DNA of 64,000 nucleotides, taken from NCBI RefSeq assembly GCF_026914185.1, contig NC_070569.1, forward strand, positions 1,426,001-1,490,000, written 5' to 3'. The first letter of the stretch is position 1, and each line of letters begins with the position of its first letter. Made by a program: the position numbers and the translations under genes. Below, in pieces: positions 41,445-52,566 of this stretch. Origin of the DNA: Puccinia triticina. Its lineage: Eukaryota; Basidiomycota; Pucciniomycetes; Pucciniales; Pucciniaceae. A model generated the notes under the pieces. That model saw nothing but the letters and a program-made list of their open reading frames with translations. It made no database searches and was not told the DNA's origin.

Positions 41445-43100
41445 TTTATGTTACGGGTGGTTTGAAGGACCTGCCCCTCTGTTGTACTACACAAGGATTC
41501 TGAAAACAAAATTTATTTATTGTTGTGGCAAAACCTTGATAGAGATCACTATGTGCAGTAGTCTCTATCAGACTTAGATCAAACAATGTAGATGATCTGC
41601 AATGACACAAGCTATTTAAGAACCTGATTATGATCACTAGAGATGGCCCCGACAAACCTGTTGCGGGTACCTGTTATTGGCTCGCGGGTACCTGTTATCC
41701 GCTCGCCGGTACCCGCCCATGGTCGGCGGGTACCCGCCAGTGTGTGCGTGTTCGGGTGCAGATGCTGGATTTCTGGGAGAAATCAAGTGGGTACCCGCTC
41801 TTGTTTGGGCAGGTGGCGGCTGCCACAACGACCAGAAGGAATGGCAAGGCCTTCCTTCCAGTTGAAGAGGTTCTGTAACCCCTTTGACCGGAAGGATTCC
41901 TTCCAGTCAAAGAGGTTTTGTAACCTCTTCGACTGGAAAGGCCTTCCAGTCAAACTGTAACCTCTTTTACTGGAAGGCCTTTCCAGTCGAAGATGTTACA
42001 AAACCTCTTTGACTGTAACCCCTTCAACCAGAAGGATTCCTTCCAGTTGAAGAGGTTACAAAACCTCTTCAACTGGAAAGGCCTTCCAGTCAAAGAGGTT
42101 AAAAAACCTCTTTGACTGGAAGGCCTTTCCATTCAAAGATGTTACAAAACCTCTTTGACTGTAACCCCTTCGACCGGAAGGATTCCTTCCAGTTGAAGAG
42201 GTTACAAAAACTCTTCAACTGGAAAGGCCTTCCAGTCAAAGAGGTTAAAAAACCTCTTTGACTGGAAGGAATCCTTCTGGTCAAAGGGGTTACAGAACCT
42301 CTTCGACTGGAAGGCATTTCCTGTCAAAGAGGTTTTGTAACCTCTTCAAAGGCCTTCCAGTCGAAGAGGTTACAAAACCTCTTTGAGTGGAAGGATTCCT
42401 TCCAGTCAAAGAGGTTTTGCAACCTCTTTGACTGGAAGGAATATTCCTTCTGGTCGATTTTGAGGGGCAGGTACCCGCCGGTACCTGCTCTGACTGCCCC
42501 AGGCTGTGCAGGTGCAGGTGCGGGTGTCATACATTTGGCAAAAAAGCTGGCGGGTACCTGCATCCGAACAGGTACCCGGGCTCACAGGGGCCATCTCTAA
42601 TGATCACAGGTTTTGAGTGAGTGGATTTTTGAGATCACACTGTTAAATGAATGAGTGACTGGTTGGTTGGTGGCTGCTATTCACATGCTGAATTCAGATC
42701 AGGGGGGAGGAAGAGCTCCTTATATAGTCTATTTACAAGGCGGCTGACTTGTGGTTCTAGCCCTAAGTCTAATTGAATATGCATACAAACATGGCCAACT
42801 TGTGGTTCTAGACCTGAATCTAATTGAATATGCACAAAAGAATATGACCCCGTTGTGGTTGGCTCTAATACCATATTATGTACTACCAATGTACTACTAT
42901 ACTATGTACTTATGTTGGATAATAACCATTTAACCAAAATAAATTTTGACTGAGTGGAGCTATCCTAGTGGTTCAAGTGAGTGAATAGGGGCTAAATAGA
43001 CTTTAGAATCTAATTATGCAATAACAAATCTAAGAGTATCCCTCCTTCTCATGTATTCAACCATCACTTTATGTAATTTGATACTTGAAACAGATTTGGC
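41445..43100. other. Degraded LTR-retroelement fragment hosting a hAT MITE
   Basis: 41455-41600 matches 20766-20935. The right part (42608-43100) holds two 51-bp tandem units (starting about 42748 and 42799) and GGCTCTAATACCA at about 42862, whose reverse complement TGGTATTAGAGCC looks like a copia-type primer binding site on the minus strand. The fragment is split by the element at 41638-42599. Confidence 0.4.
41638..42599. mobile_element. hAT-type MITE, 962 bp, 8-bp TSD, palindromic body
   Basis: Ends TAGAGATGGCCCC and its inverse; TAGAG fits the hAT consensus 5'-YARNG. ATGATCAC flanks both ends exactly (41630-41637, 42600-42607). Next to each end are GCGGGTACC/GGTACCCGC words. The centre (41850-42460) is a chain of AAGAGGTT / AACCTCTT and AACTGGAAGG / CCTTCCAGT inverted words. 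Non-coding. Confidence 0.9.
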
Positions 43101-43159
43101 ACACCACACCGGTTACTGCATTGCTATTACCAAAAAGGAGGTCACCCAGCACCACCTAG

Positions 43160-43567
43160 CAACACTTGGAGGTTACACTACCAGTAACGGTAGCGTAACA
43201 AAAACGTAACGGAATCCGTGCTGCTATTGTTACAATGACGGTGGCAAAGCTTCCATTACGTTTTCTTTAGTTTTTTTCCCTCTCTTCTGAGCCTTTTTAC
43301 GTTATCCCTCACAAATATAGGAGGATAACCTGCGCAAAAAAGTGGATTTTTCCCACTTTTATGGCATTTTCACCTCTGGTAACGCGTTTAACGCATTATT
43401 GCTGTTATTTTTCCGGATATTGAGGGTGAAAACACCCTCTGTTACGTTAACCACCAGCCCAAAGAGCAATGTTACCAGATAACGGTAACACATTATCTGG
43501 TAATGGTGGGAAGTTACATTACAAAAATCCCTCTGGATATCGTAAAGTATGTAACTTCCCAGTGTTG
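43160..43567. mobile_element. TIR element, 408 bp, near-perfect 7-bp TSD, GTAACG-rich body
   Basis: Ends CAACACTTGGAGGTTACA and the inverse of CAACACTGGGAAGTTACA. The flanks are CACCTAG (43153-43159) and CACCTGG (43568-43574), six of seven identical. The body is rich in GTAACG / CGTTAC words and includes the palindrome TACCAGATAA / TTATCTGGTA. Confidence 0.7.
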
Positions 43568-43574
43568 CACCTGG

Positions 43575-45534
43575 CAGGTGCAGGAAGTGTTGGTATGGGA
43601 CTCTGTTGGTGTTAGGTGGAGGAATTTGGATGAAGGTATAATTACATATGCCGCTTAGGCTGCCTTCAGTTGAACTTGCAGTTGTGATCCTGAGCTCTGA
43701 AAGGATCAGAAAGATAGCTAGTGTGGGGGTGATTTTGAGAAAAAACTGAGGTTGGATACTTTGTAGCGGGTTGGTATGTTGTTGAGGATTGGAAAAAGAT
43801 GTCAAACAGAAAGGATCCCAAAAGAATCAGAAGAACAGAATGATCAAAAAACCTTGATGGCTATTTCCCTGATCAGAAATTCCATGCCATCCAATCCTCC
43901 AATTTGTGCTTGAAATTGTACTGCAGGATCAACATTTCATGGGAGGATTTTAACCTTTCCTTGTGTGTTACACACACACATACAATATATAAAAACACAG
44001 ACAACATCCATCCATAATAACAAATGGAAAGGAAACAACCACAGATTGAAAGAGAAAGCAACCAACAGAGCAGAAACTTGAATGTTGAGAGGAAACTTCT
44101 TTGCGCTCTTGAAGACTCAAGCGCACATTTAATCTTGAGGTAGAACCTTGAAGATCCCGCTCTGCCTTTCCAAAATATTTAGAAAACCAATATTCTTGAT
44201 CCTTAATTTTCCACTGGTGTAAACAGTGTTCACACCAGTATGAATGAGTTGGGTCATGATAATTTTCTTTGGTCACACACCTTCATCTGTGCCCAGTTCA
44301 GCATGAAATTGATGCACGTCCTGAGGATAAAAAATCATGTTCTTCAAAATAATTGATTTCACACTTCATCCTCATATTTTTGATTTCAGAGGACAAGTTT
44401 TCTAAAGTCAATGCTATCTGATCAACTTGCTGATCTTGTCTTTTGTTGTTGCATGACTGCTTCCTGTAATTTTTCTGTGATTTTCTTCATCTACCATTCT
44501 GATTCATCACAATCCTTGCATGCTTGATCCTGAACAGTTTTCAACACCCTTGATCAATAGGCTATTCTTCAAATTATTGGCGAGCCTACATGAGCACAGC
44601 CAAATAATCAGAATCTGAGCAACTAAATTTTTCATTGATGAACCGAGGAACAGAAAGGGAAAACAACAGTAGAATCCAATAACAATGTGATAAGTTTGCT
44701 TCACAGGCCTATGACAAATTTTCTTGACCAGGAATCACCGCTGAATGCTGAAGAGATTTTATCATACTCAAAATCTTGGTTTAATACAATCAGTGAGGCA
44801 TCAGGGGTCTAATAGACTGAATCTACATGGAAGTGATTGGCAAAAGGGCTTTTTACTATAGGCCACCCTACGGTGCGCGCCTGGTCCCAGGCTGGACCAG
44901 GGGGCGTAAAGTTTGACAGGCAAAAGTTTTTCAGTGATTCTTGTGGACAGTAAGGTAATTTTGAAGGTCTGAATCTCATTGCTCATCTGAAGCCTCCAGT
45001 TTTTCAAGCACTTTTGACATTTTTTGGCCTGCTGCCCTTTTTACTGACTGTTCTAAGAGCAAAAAACTCTTAAATTTCATTAGTGGTCTTTTGCTTTGCT
45101 GAGTAATGAAATGGCAAAAACCCGCTGCGCTGGGCACTGAAAAGCAAAAACATTTGCTGAAATAGCAATATTCTTTTGTTTCATGCAATGAGCATTAGAA
45201 CAGTGCTGAGATAGTGTATTAGCATTTCCCTATGTAGTATGCTTCTAACCTATACACCCACAACTTATCCTATAGTATACATGTATATAGTCTAGTTGTT
45301 CCCTTTACTGTTATCCTTCCTCACTGAATGATCATTACAAGTTGACTTGCTGTTCTTGGACCATGTCCTCAACACCTCGTCAATCTCTCTTAGTCTTGAG
45401 TCACCCAATTACCCTCAACAAACAGTGGGAAATTATGTTGCGCTGATTGCTGAACAGCCTCAAATCCTTCTGTGAAAGCTGGGTTGGAAAAAATCCTGGG
45501 ATCAAACGGGTCTTTTCTTGTGGTCTAAGGTTGA
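43575..45534. other. No gene recognised
   Basis: AT-rich, with a GC-rich palindromic word near 44880-44900 (CTGGTCCCAGGCTGGACCAG). At 45205-45270, 'gagatagtgtatt...gtatgcttct...cacccacaa' recurs at the window end (63943-64000), so it is probably an LTR fragment. Confidence 0.4.
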
Positions 45535-45905
45535 AATCCAAGTTTATTAAAGCCAGAGAAACACAGAAACAAAGATCAAGGGTTCCCCCTGCAAATCAAC
45601 CAAATTACAAAAAAAAAATGCAAGGGTTCCCCCTTTCAAAAAAACCAATTACAAAAACAAGCCTTCTAAACACAAAATCCAAACATCACAAACTGGACCC
45701 ACTATCCATCCCTGTCTAGCAGGGGTTAAAATAGTGGGTGGATGGCCCCCAGCGCGCCGCATTGAAGGCATTATGCAAAGGGGGGCCACCGAGTAGAGCC
45801 CCTCAAACTGTGCAAGTGCAACAGCGGAGGGGGTTGAGGACAAACCGCACGCTGGAAGTACAGCGGCAGAGGACGCCTGGGGGATTATCCAAACACAACA
45901 CCCCC
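45535..45905. repeat. Dispersed repeat R3, copy 1
   Basis: About 300-370 bp shared in the same orientation with 59062-59365. Common words are TTTATTAAAG, 'ccccagcgcgccgcat', 'ggggggccacc', 'cccctcaaactgtgcaagtg' and 'ggttgaggacaaaccg'. A TATA-like stretch follows both copies. Copy 2 adjoins the Helitron helicase relic; copy 1 precedes the GSK3/VPS18 fragments. Confidence 0.75.
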
Positions 45906-46385
45906 CCTTTTATACACCATCAACCAGCAGTGCCAAGCTCGCCTCAAGCCTTCCCCTTGGATCCCCCCGCATGTATCCTCGACAACAACGCCTCCGCCAC
46001 GCCGCCGCTGTACATATTTTTGACCCGCAAGGCATTAGCTACATCTCAGATCTTCTGGCCATCCTGGTCAACACATCTGATGTGCGCTACGGGAAGCTGA
46101 AATCGACCGCACAATTTGACCTGTTGGGGGCATCGTGGCGCCACCACCATGTTCCTTTGACACCAACGCCACTCCCGCCCAACCACTAACGTCGAACTGC
46201 ATACTCAACTTTGTCTGTGTTTTTCTCCATGCTGACATCTCTGTCCTTGCAGCTGATAATTCACTCCGCGCAGGCTCTACTACCTCTGATTCGTCCATCC
46301 ACCATCCTAGCCAGAAGCAGACTGACTACCAACAACAGATGCTGACCTACCACCCTGCCACACACAGTCAACGAAGCAAACAAAG

Positions 46386-48150
46386 TAATGGAGGTCCTGG
46401 CCTGCGTTTGGCGGACGGGCGAGCAACGCGAGATCGGCTACGCCGGCCGTCGGGAACGGCTCCTTTGGCATCGTCTTCAGCGCTCAACTCGTCGTTGGAT
46501 CCGTCCATCCCTCTGGCAAAGAAGAGGTTGCGATCAAGAAAGTCTTGCAAGATAAACAATTCAAAGTCCGTCGCATCCTTCTCCTCGTTCCCCCCAGACC
46601 TGCTCACCTGTATCTATGCACGGCCCCAGAATCGAGAGTTCCGAATTATGAAACTGCTGATCCATCCAAACGTCGTCGATCTACGTGCTTATTTCTATTT
46701 GAGTGGAGATAAGGTGAGCCACTCCTATCCAAGCTCCTAGAGTATCGATATTCTTGGTTGCTTACATCACCTCCAGATCATACACAAAGAGATCCTTGAC
46801 CTGGTCCGTCCCATCCCCTCATCCAGCCCATCATCATCATCGTTCACTAATTCCCCGGCACTCGGGACAACCAGAAACCGGACGAAAGCATCAGATCGAT
46901 CACCACCGACCCGGTCGATCAGACCTATTGGCTCTATTCGGAACAATCCATATTCGAGCTGGTCGTCAAAAATGAAGGCCGAGATATCTGGAAGGTCTAT
47001 CTAGCCCGCAAAGATTGCGAGAAAGCGTTGAGTCATGTGGATGTAAGCAGGCCAAAAAATCCCAGTCCCTGGCTGGCGAGAGAGAGAGAGAGAGTGAGAC
47101 AAGCTGACCTAGGATTTCGATTACAGATGGCCATCGACCGGGACAAGATCTTGGTCAGCCAGGCCGATCATTACCTCCAAACCGGCAAACACATCTCTGC
47201 CGCCCAGATCTATGCCCAGTGCTCAAAGCCCTTCAAGGAGGTCGTCCTGGGCTTCATCGACCGCGGCGAGCGAGATGCACTGCGGTACTATCTGATCAGC
47301 CGTCTCAAGCAGCTCAAACGCCAGGTTTGACCCCCATCTCAACTACTACATCCATCTCATTCTGATGAGTGTGTGCTTGTTTAGGATCTGACTCAGCGGA
47401 TGATGCTGGCGACTTGGTTGACGGAGATCTATTTGGCTAAGATCAACGAACTGGAAGCTCTCGTCGGCACGGATCCTTCGGCTGCTGATCAGACTGCCAA
47501 TATCGTCGTCGAGCAACAGCTGATCGAAGACGAACTGCAGCAGTTCTTGAGGACTTACAAAATTGAGAGCCTTACTTTTTCTCCCGGACGGCGGGGGGTA
47601 GTCTCGCTAATCTGGTGAATTGTTTTTTTTTTTTTGGTTTCCAGGCTGATCTGGACTCCCCATACGATCCTCGGCAGGCAAAGCGCAATGAAGTCTTTTT
47701 GAACTTGGTGATTGAGGATGTGCCTGAAACCGTGTACCGGGCCTCCCGCCACTACTCCAAATTAAAGCAGGTCAGTTCCCCAGTCCATGCTCCAGTGTAT
47801 CAGGTGGCTGGCTCTCATCGCCGACTGATCGCTCTCGCATTGCGTCCAATATGGTCTAATCAATCCGTTGGTACCACTCATGCTTCAGGTCATGCCGATC
47901 TTGAACATCAAGCTATACGTCTATCAGCTCTTGCAATCGCTAGCCTACATCCACTCGCTTGGAATATGCCATTGAGACATCAAGCCTCAGAACTTGTTAT
48001 TAAACCCCTCGACCGGAGTGCTCAAGTTGTATGGTTTCGGATCGGCAAAGATCTTGGTGGCTGGAGAACCGAACGTCAGTTATATATGTTTGAGGTACTA
48101 CCAAGCACCAGAGCTGATTTTTGGGGCAACCAACTACACCACTAACATTG
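46386..48150 (+). pseudogene. GSK3-type protein kinase pseudogene, interrupted
   Basis: Fragments of a glycogen synthase kinase 3 / Shaggy-type gene. First part: TGEQREIGY and, in another frame, VGNGSFGIVFSAQLV with EEVAIKKVLQDKQFK (about 46414-46560). An intron (GTCCGT...CCCCAG) follows, then NREFRIMKLLIHPNVVDLRAYFY to a GTGAGC donor at 46714. After an insert the gene resumes with NEVFLNLVIEDVPETVYRAS (up to 47770) and [20 protein letters not shown]...GICH (47889-48150). Lesions: a frameshift before the glycine loop; the HRD catalytic arginine codon is TGA; DFG reads YGFG; the last part of the kinase is missing. It cannot encode an active kinase. Confidence 0.88.
46881..47680 (+). pseudogene. 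VPS18/Pep3-like gene fragment inside the GSK3 pseudogene
   Basis: Four exon-like blocks similar to the central part of the vacuolar sorting protein Vps18: TDPVDQTYWLYSEQSIFEL and VYLARKDCEKALSHV (46881-47042); ILVSQADHYLQTGKHISAAQ and FIDRGERDALRYYL (47127-47324); LATWLTEIYLAKINELEA and QQLIEDELQQFLRTYK (47385-47561); a short ADLDSPYDP (from 47645). The third block should end at a donor, but reads AAA-ATT where AAG-GTT would be expected, so the splice site is lost. The fragment lies between two colinear GSK3 parts. The boundary with GSK3 sequence near 47680 is approximate. Confidence 0.75.
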
Positions 48151-48484
48151 GTCAGTCCCCACGGTCAATAAGCCCCTCAAGTCTTGTTATAACAGTAAAT
48201 CTCTCTTATAGTCTCTCCCTCCCTTATTTTTCTGTCCGCGTGATCGATGTCATATCCGCTGTTGATCTACCCAAATGTCGGTACAGATATGTTAGGATAT
48301 TTTTAGTCAATTTTCTCCCTGCATCTTTCAAAGTTGTACTGCTTAACTCATAAGCCAAACCAATGAATTATCATGAGCAGATTTGAACTCAACAAAGCCC
48401 CTCTCTTCAGTGGGCATGTGATCTTCCGGGAATGGTGCTCTACAACACAGGTCTGTTACATTTACCCATGACTTAAACATATCA

Positions 48485-48705
48485 TAAAATAAAATAAAAT
48501 AAAATAAAATAAAATAAAATAAAATAAAATAAAATAAAATAAAATAAAATAAAATAAAATAAAATAAAATAAAATAAAATAAAATAAAATAAAATAAAAT
48601 AAAATAAAATAAAATAAAATAAAATAAAATAAAATAAAATAAAATAAAATAAAATAAAATAAAATAAAATAAAATAAAATAAAATAAAATAAAATAAAAT
48701 AAAAT
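48485..48705. repeat. (AAAAT)n microsatellite, about 44 units
   Basis: A practically perfect 5-bp repeat over 221 bp. The length suggests recent expansion, or a place where assembly length is unreliable. Confidence 0.97.
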
Positions 48706-50537
48706 AGTTAGCTAATGGTAGACTTGAGGAATAAAAGAATACACTTGACGACAGCAGTTACAGGTTGGTTTCTTCAAATACAGCCTGAAACACATTGTAA
48801 GGTATTGTGAAGTATTGTAGAATTGATGATTTTTTTATTTTATAACAGGAGAAAAAATGAATTATAAGTGATATGCTGCAGGATTAGAAGTAACATGACT
48901 GCTAACATGTATAAACAATGTTTTACACACCCAAACAGTCCGAAACTTTCAGTAATTCTTCAATGTTGCAAATTATTTGAGCTGTTAAACTATTGGAAAT
49001 GATGTTTTTTCACCAGAGGATGAAATTTAAGCAACGGGCGGAGGGCTCATTGGGAAAATGACTGCCAACTGGATAACTTTTTACATAAAAAAGCAAATGA
49101 GATGGGGAAAAAAAAATCATCAATTGTGCTGATTCAAGAGGTATTATTGATTTTCCAGTGGTTTTGCCAATTGGATACCAGTGCAGCAAGACAACCATTT
49201 TTCTTGAGCTCCGCAGTGGCGCAGCCGCCTTGGCCTCTAGTGCTGAAGCTAAAACCAATATTTCAAGCAATCATCAACTCAGCACAAACACTTTTCGTAT
49301 CTAAAATCCGTGAAAATTGAAGAAAAGGGCCGCCAACCGCTGTACCGCTTTTGTTGCGCTATCTTACACCAAAAGCACAATAAAATCACTGCTCTGCACA
49401 AAGGTCAAAGTATGCACAGCAGTTTTATGAAAACAGTGTTTGGCCGTCTATTGTACTAGCACAAGCTTTCACATCATTAGTTGCAATGATAATTGCAAAC
49501 AAAAACCTGTGTAGTGAGTGTTGATTATTTCTCAAGCAAAGAATGTGAGATCTGATATTTCAGAGGTCTTATCCATGTTCATTTTGCGCGGCGCAGTCGC
49601 AAATTCAAGTTCCCTAGTTTATACTATATCTGAAGGACCTTTAGAAAACATTTATTACACATAGATACAACTCATTTCTACTCTATCCGAAGGACTGTTA
49701 CTGAGAAAGTATTATACATTGATGTCATCTGTGTCATTTGGGGCCAGAAGGGGTTAATACAGAGACTGCAGCAAGGCATTTGAAGAGTGAGGACCAGATG
49801 AAACTCTGTGTATCATTATATCAGGTTTAGCTTCTACCTAGTCTAATACCTTGTTTTATCTGTTTCTTGTTTCTCTTTTCTTCACTTATAAGTTATCATG
49901 AAATTATTGTACCTTGCACCTAAATTAGGTGCTTAGGCCTTTCTCTCTCCTCTTTTTATTGTGTATTCCTACCATAACAGCCTCCTTAGCTGAGCTAAGG
50001 AGGCAGGTTGAGCTAAGCTAGCTCAACCACAGCTATCTGGTGTTTCTCAGGTTTGATTTTCTTTTCTTTTGGCCTTTCTCTTTCAATTTTCTCACAATGC
50101 AATAAACTTCACTCATTCTCTTCCCTTGCAGCCAAAACAGGTTTTTAGTCATTAATCTCTCTATTTTTTGTTGTTTCAGCCTCCTTAGATCACCCGCTTC
50201 ATTCCAGTTTTTGTCTGGTGATTAGTCATTTCTTGCTCCACTTTGTGTCATGCCGGCCTCCCATTACAGCTTTCTTCGCTCACCCGCTGCTATCTTGTAT
50301 TTCCCACCACCCTCTTGGCTGTCTCATTGAGTCAATTGTTTCAAAAACTGTACATAACTTCTTGTCAAACCCTCCGGACTTTCTAACTTTTTGGCTTATA
50401 AAGAGACTCTGTTTTGTGTTGGGTCATCTTTGCCATGAATACACCAAGAATTTAGAAATTCATCACAAAATTAATTTTTATCACACATATATTATATTTT
50501 TCCCACCTGCCTTAAACCTCCCTCTCACTGCTGAAAA
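48706..50537. other. No gene recognised
   Basis: 48890-49090 is a diverged copy of the inner unit of the foldback at 39820-41215 ('cacacccaaacagtcc', 'gggaaaatgactgccaact'). The rest is AT-rich. A TATAAA at 50397-50402 lies 136 bp before the secreted-protein ATG at 50538. Confidence 0.45.
50397..50402 (+). promoter_or_regulatory. TATA box of secreted-protein gene B
   Basis: TATAAA in CTTATAAAGAG, a usual distance upstream of the chosen start. Confidence 0.5.
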
Positions 50538-52566
50538 ATGAATTATTTCCTTGGTTACAACCAAATGGTATTTTTGATGATCTTCTTCCTGCAAACTGGA
50601 ATTCAATCCATGGAAAATGCAATGGGCGATTGGATAAATTTTAACTTCACAAGATGTAGCATAAGCTGACCTTTGTTTCCATTGATTATATGACAAACAA
50701 AAAAATAGAAAACTTTGGTGACCCAAGCAAACCTCCAGTAATATTTGATTCACTTGCCAAAATATCAGATAAAGCACATGATCCAGGAATTTCATTTCCC
50801 AGAACAACAGAAAATGGACTTAAGGACTACCTAGAATCAGTGGATCGGCTTTATAAAAGAGGCAGGGTTTTCCCAGAAATCAGTAAGCCAGCAGGTGTTT
50901 CTCATGTTTAAGTTACTACATTAGTTATCCAAGATTCCTTGTTTTCTTATGGTAACTTTTCTAATTCATTTTTGCATTTGAAATGATTACTTGAAATCAA
51001 TTCATAGGTTCAGATATTTCAGCTGGGCATGGTTTCATTTCCATGAAGAAAAGCTTGGCCAAGACAAGGTCTTACTTCTTTGAAAAGATTGCAGACCCAG
51101 AAGGTTGGAAAAATGTTGGATTGCATAGTGAATTATTGGCAATTATTGGAAAATTGGAATCATTAAGCGCACTAATTCATGAGAGAGTAATGTATAAAAT
51201 ACGCAAATTGAAAAACAGAAATCATATCACCCTTCAAATTCAAGATTTTAATGAGATGAATAAACTTACTGGAGATTCACAAAAACCATTTCAAGACAGC
51301 AAAATGATTCCAGATGTAGTTGAAACAATAAATTCCAATGTTTTGCAATTTCAGATTCCAAAATTGATTGATATATTCTTTTGGATTGAGTCTTTTAGAC
51401 AGCAAGAAAATCCAAATTTTTGTAATTTTTGTTTCAAGCACAGCATTGCCTTAAAGCTCCAAAACAATATATTTGAAATTCTCAACTATATGTACAGGCA
51501 AGATATTACATCTGAGAAAAACTTGATGGATTTTTATGACAACAAGGATACCATAATGATTGCTGCTAACTGTATGTATTCAAGATATAAATTCAAGCAA
51601 GATGGCCTTCAAGATTTAACAGGGTATGAAATACGTCAAAAAGATTTGCCAGGAATATATGATTTATCTCATTTCCAGATATTTTTTGAAGGTGAGATAG
51701 ATCAAATTTATGTCTTGTTTACAAGTTTAAATCCAGTAAAACTTGCTGACTTTCATTCCCAAAAACAATTTTTAATCAAATCACAAAAAGTTCTTGAGGG
51801 AAGGAGTCTCAGATACTTAAAATTTCAATACATCAAGGCACTTTTAAGAGACAAATTTACCAGTCTTCTCTGGATATACATATCATGGCATGGATTAGTT
51901 GAAACTGATGTGATATTTGAAAGGTTGGAAGAATTGAAATCAATATCAGAACCATCTTCTTTGAATGAGCACCCAAACTTCATTCAGATAATAGAACACA
52001 TCCAATACTTAATCAATGTATTCCATCACAATGGGGACACTGTTTTGGATGAAAAAATAAGAGTTGCTGCTTCTTATTTTCTTGGATTTATGGAAGATAA
52101 CTATGGCACTGATGCTCTTGAACTTGATAAAGGACCATCATTCAAGGAGAAATTAGCTTTGATTTCATCAAGCATTCAATTGCTTGATGGGCTGGAAAAT
52201 ATAATCAAGTACTTGGATGACAGATTCTATGAAGCCACACATGGTTATAAATATTTTGCAGTTGAAAAGAAAGTAGAGAAGATCAAAGAATACTGCGGTG
52301 AAGCTGTGATGGTTTCAAATTATCTCCAGCGTCTTACTTCCAAAAACAAGGAACTTTTCTTGCAGACTGATTTGGGGATGAAAAACTATTCTCAGATTGA
52401 TCAAGTTAAAGCACTTATCAAGACACTTGAGAACAATATAATCCGGTACAATGATGAGATTAAAAGTAAAATAGAAGAAGACAAGCTGTCAGAACCTTTC
52501 CTGCAGCTTTTTCTTTCTACTATCTACAACAATTCCCATTCTGACACTAGTTCCAGCAAATTATGA
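50538..52566 (+). CDS. Secreted lineage-type protein, copy B
   Basis: Predicted 606 residues from three exons: 50538-50625, 50709-50882, 51008-52566. Exon 1 encodes a signal peptide (MNYFLGYNQMVFLMIFFLQT). Exons 1 and 2 have exactly the same lengths (88 and 174 nt) as in copy A. The second intron is GTAAGC...CATAG. The first intron ends in AATAG, but its donor, placed by homology, reads G/GCGATT where copy A has G/GTACTT; the only nearby GT (GTAGCA) would give an immediate stop. So it needs a GC donor or the gene is impaired. Exon 3 is open for 519 codons, with helical Lys/Glu-rich sequence: FISMKKSLAKTRSYFFE, LQNNIFEILNYMYRQ, SHFQIFFEGE, RLTSKNKELF. No known domain. A secreted effector or surface role is only inference. 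Confidence 0.8.

Noticed and set aside
46135..46740. 201-codon frame overlapping the GSK3 fragment
   Set aside because: It reads the kinase region mostly in a non-kinase frame and across a likely intron.
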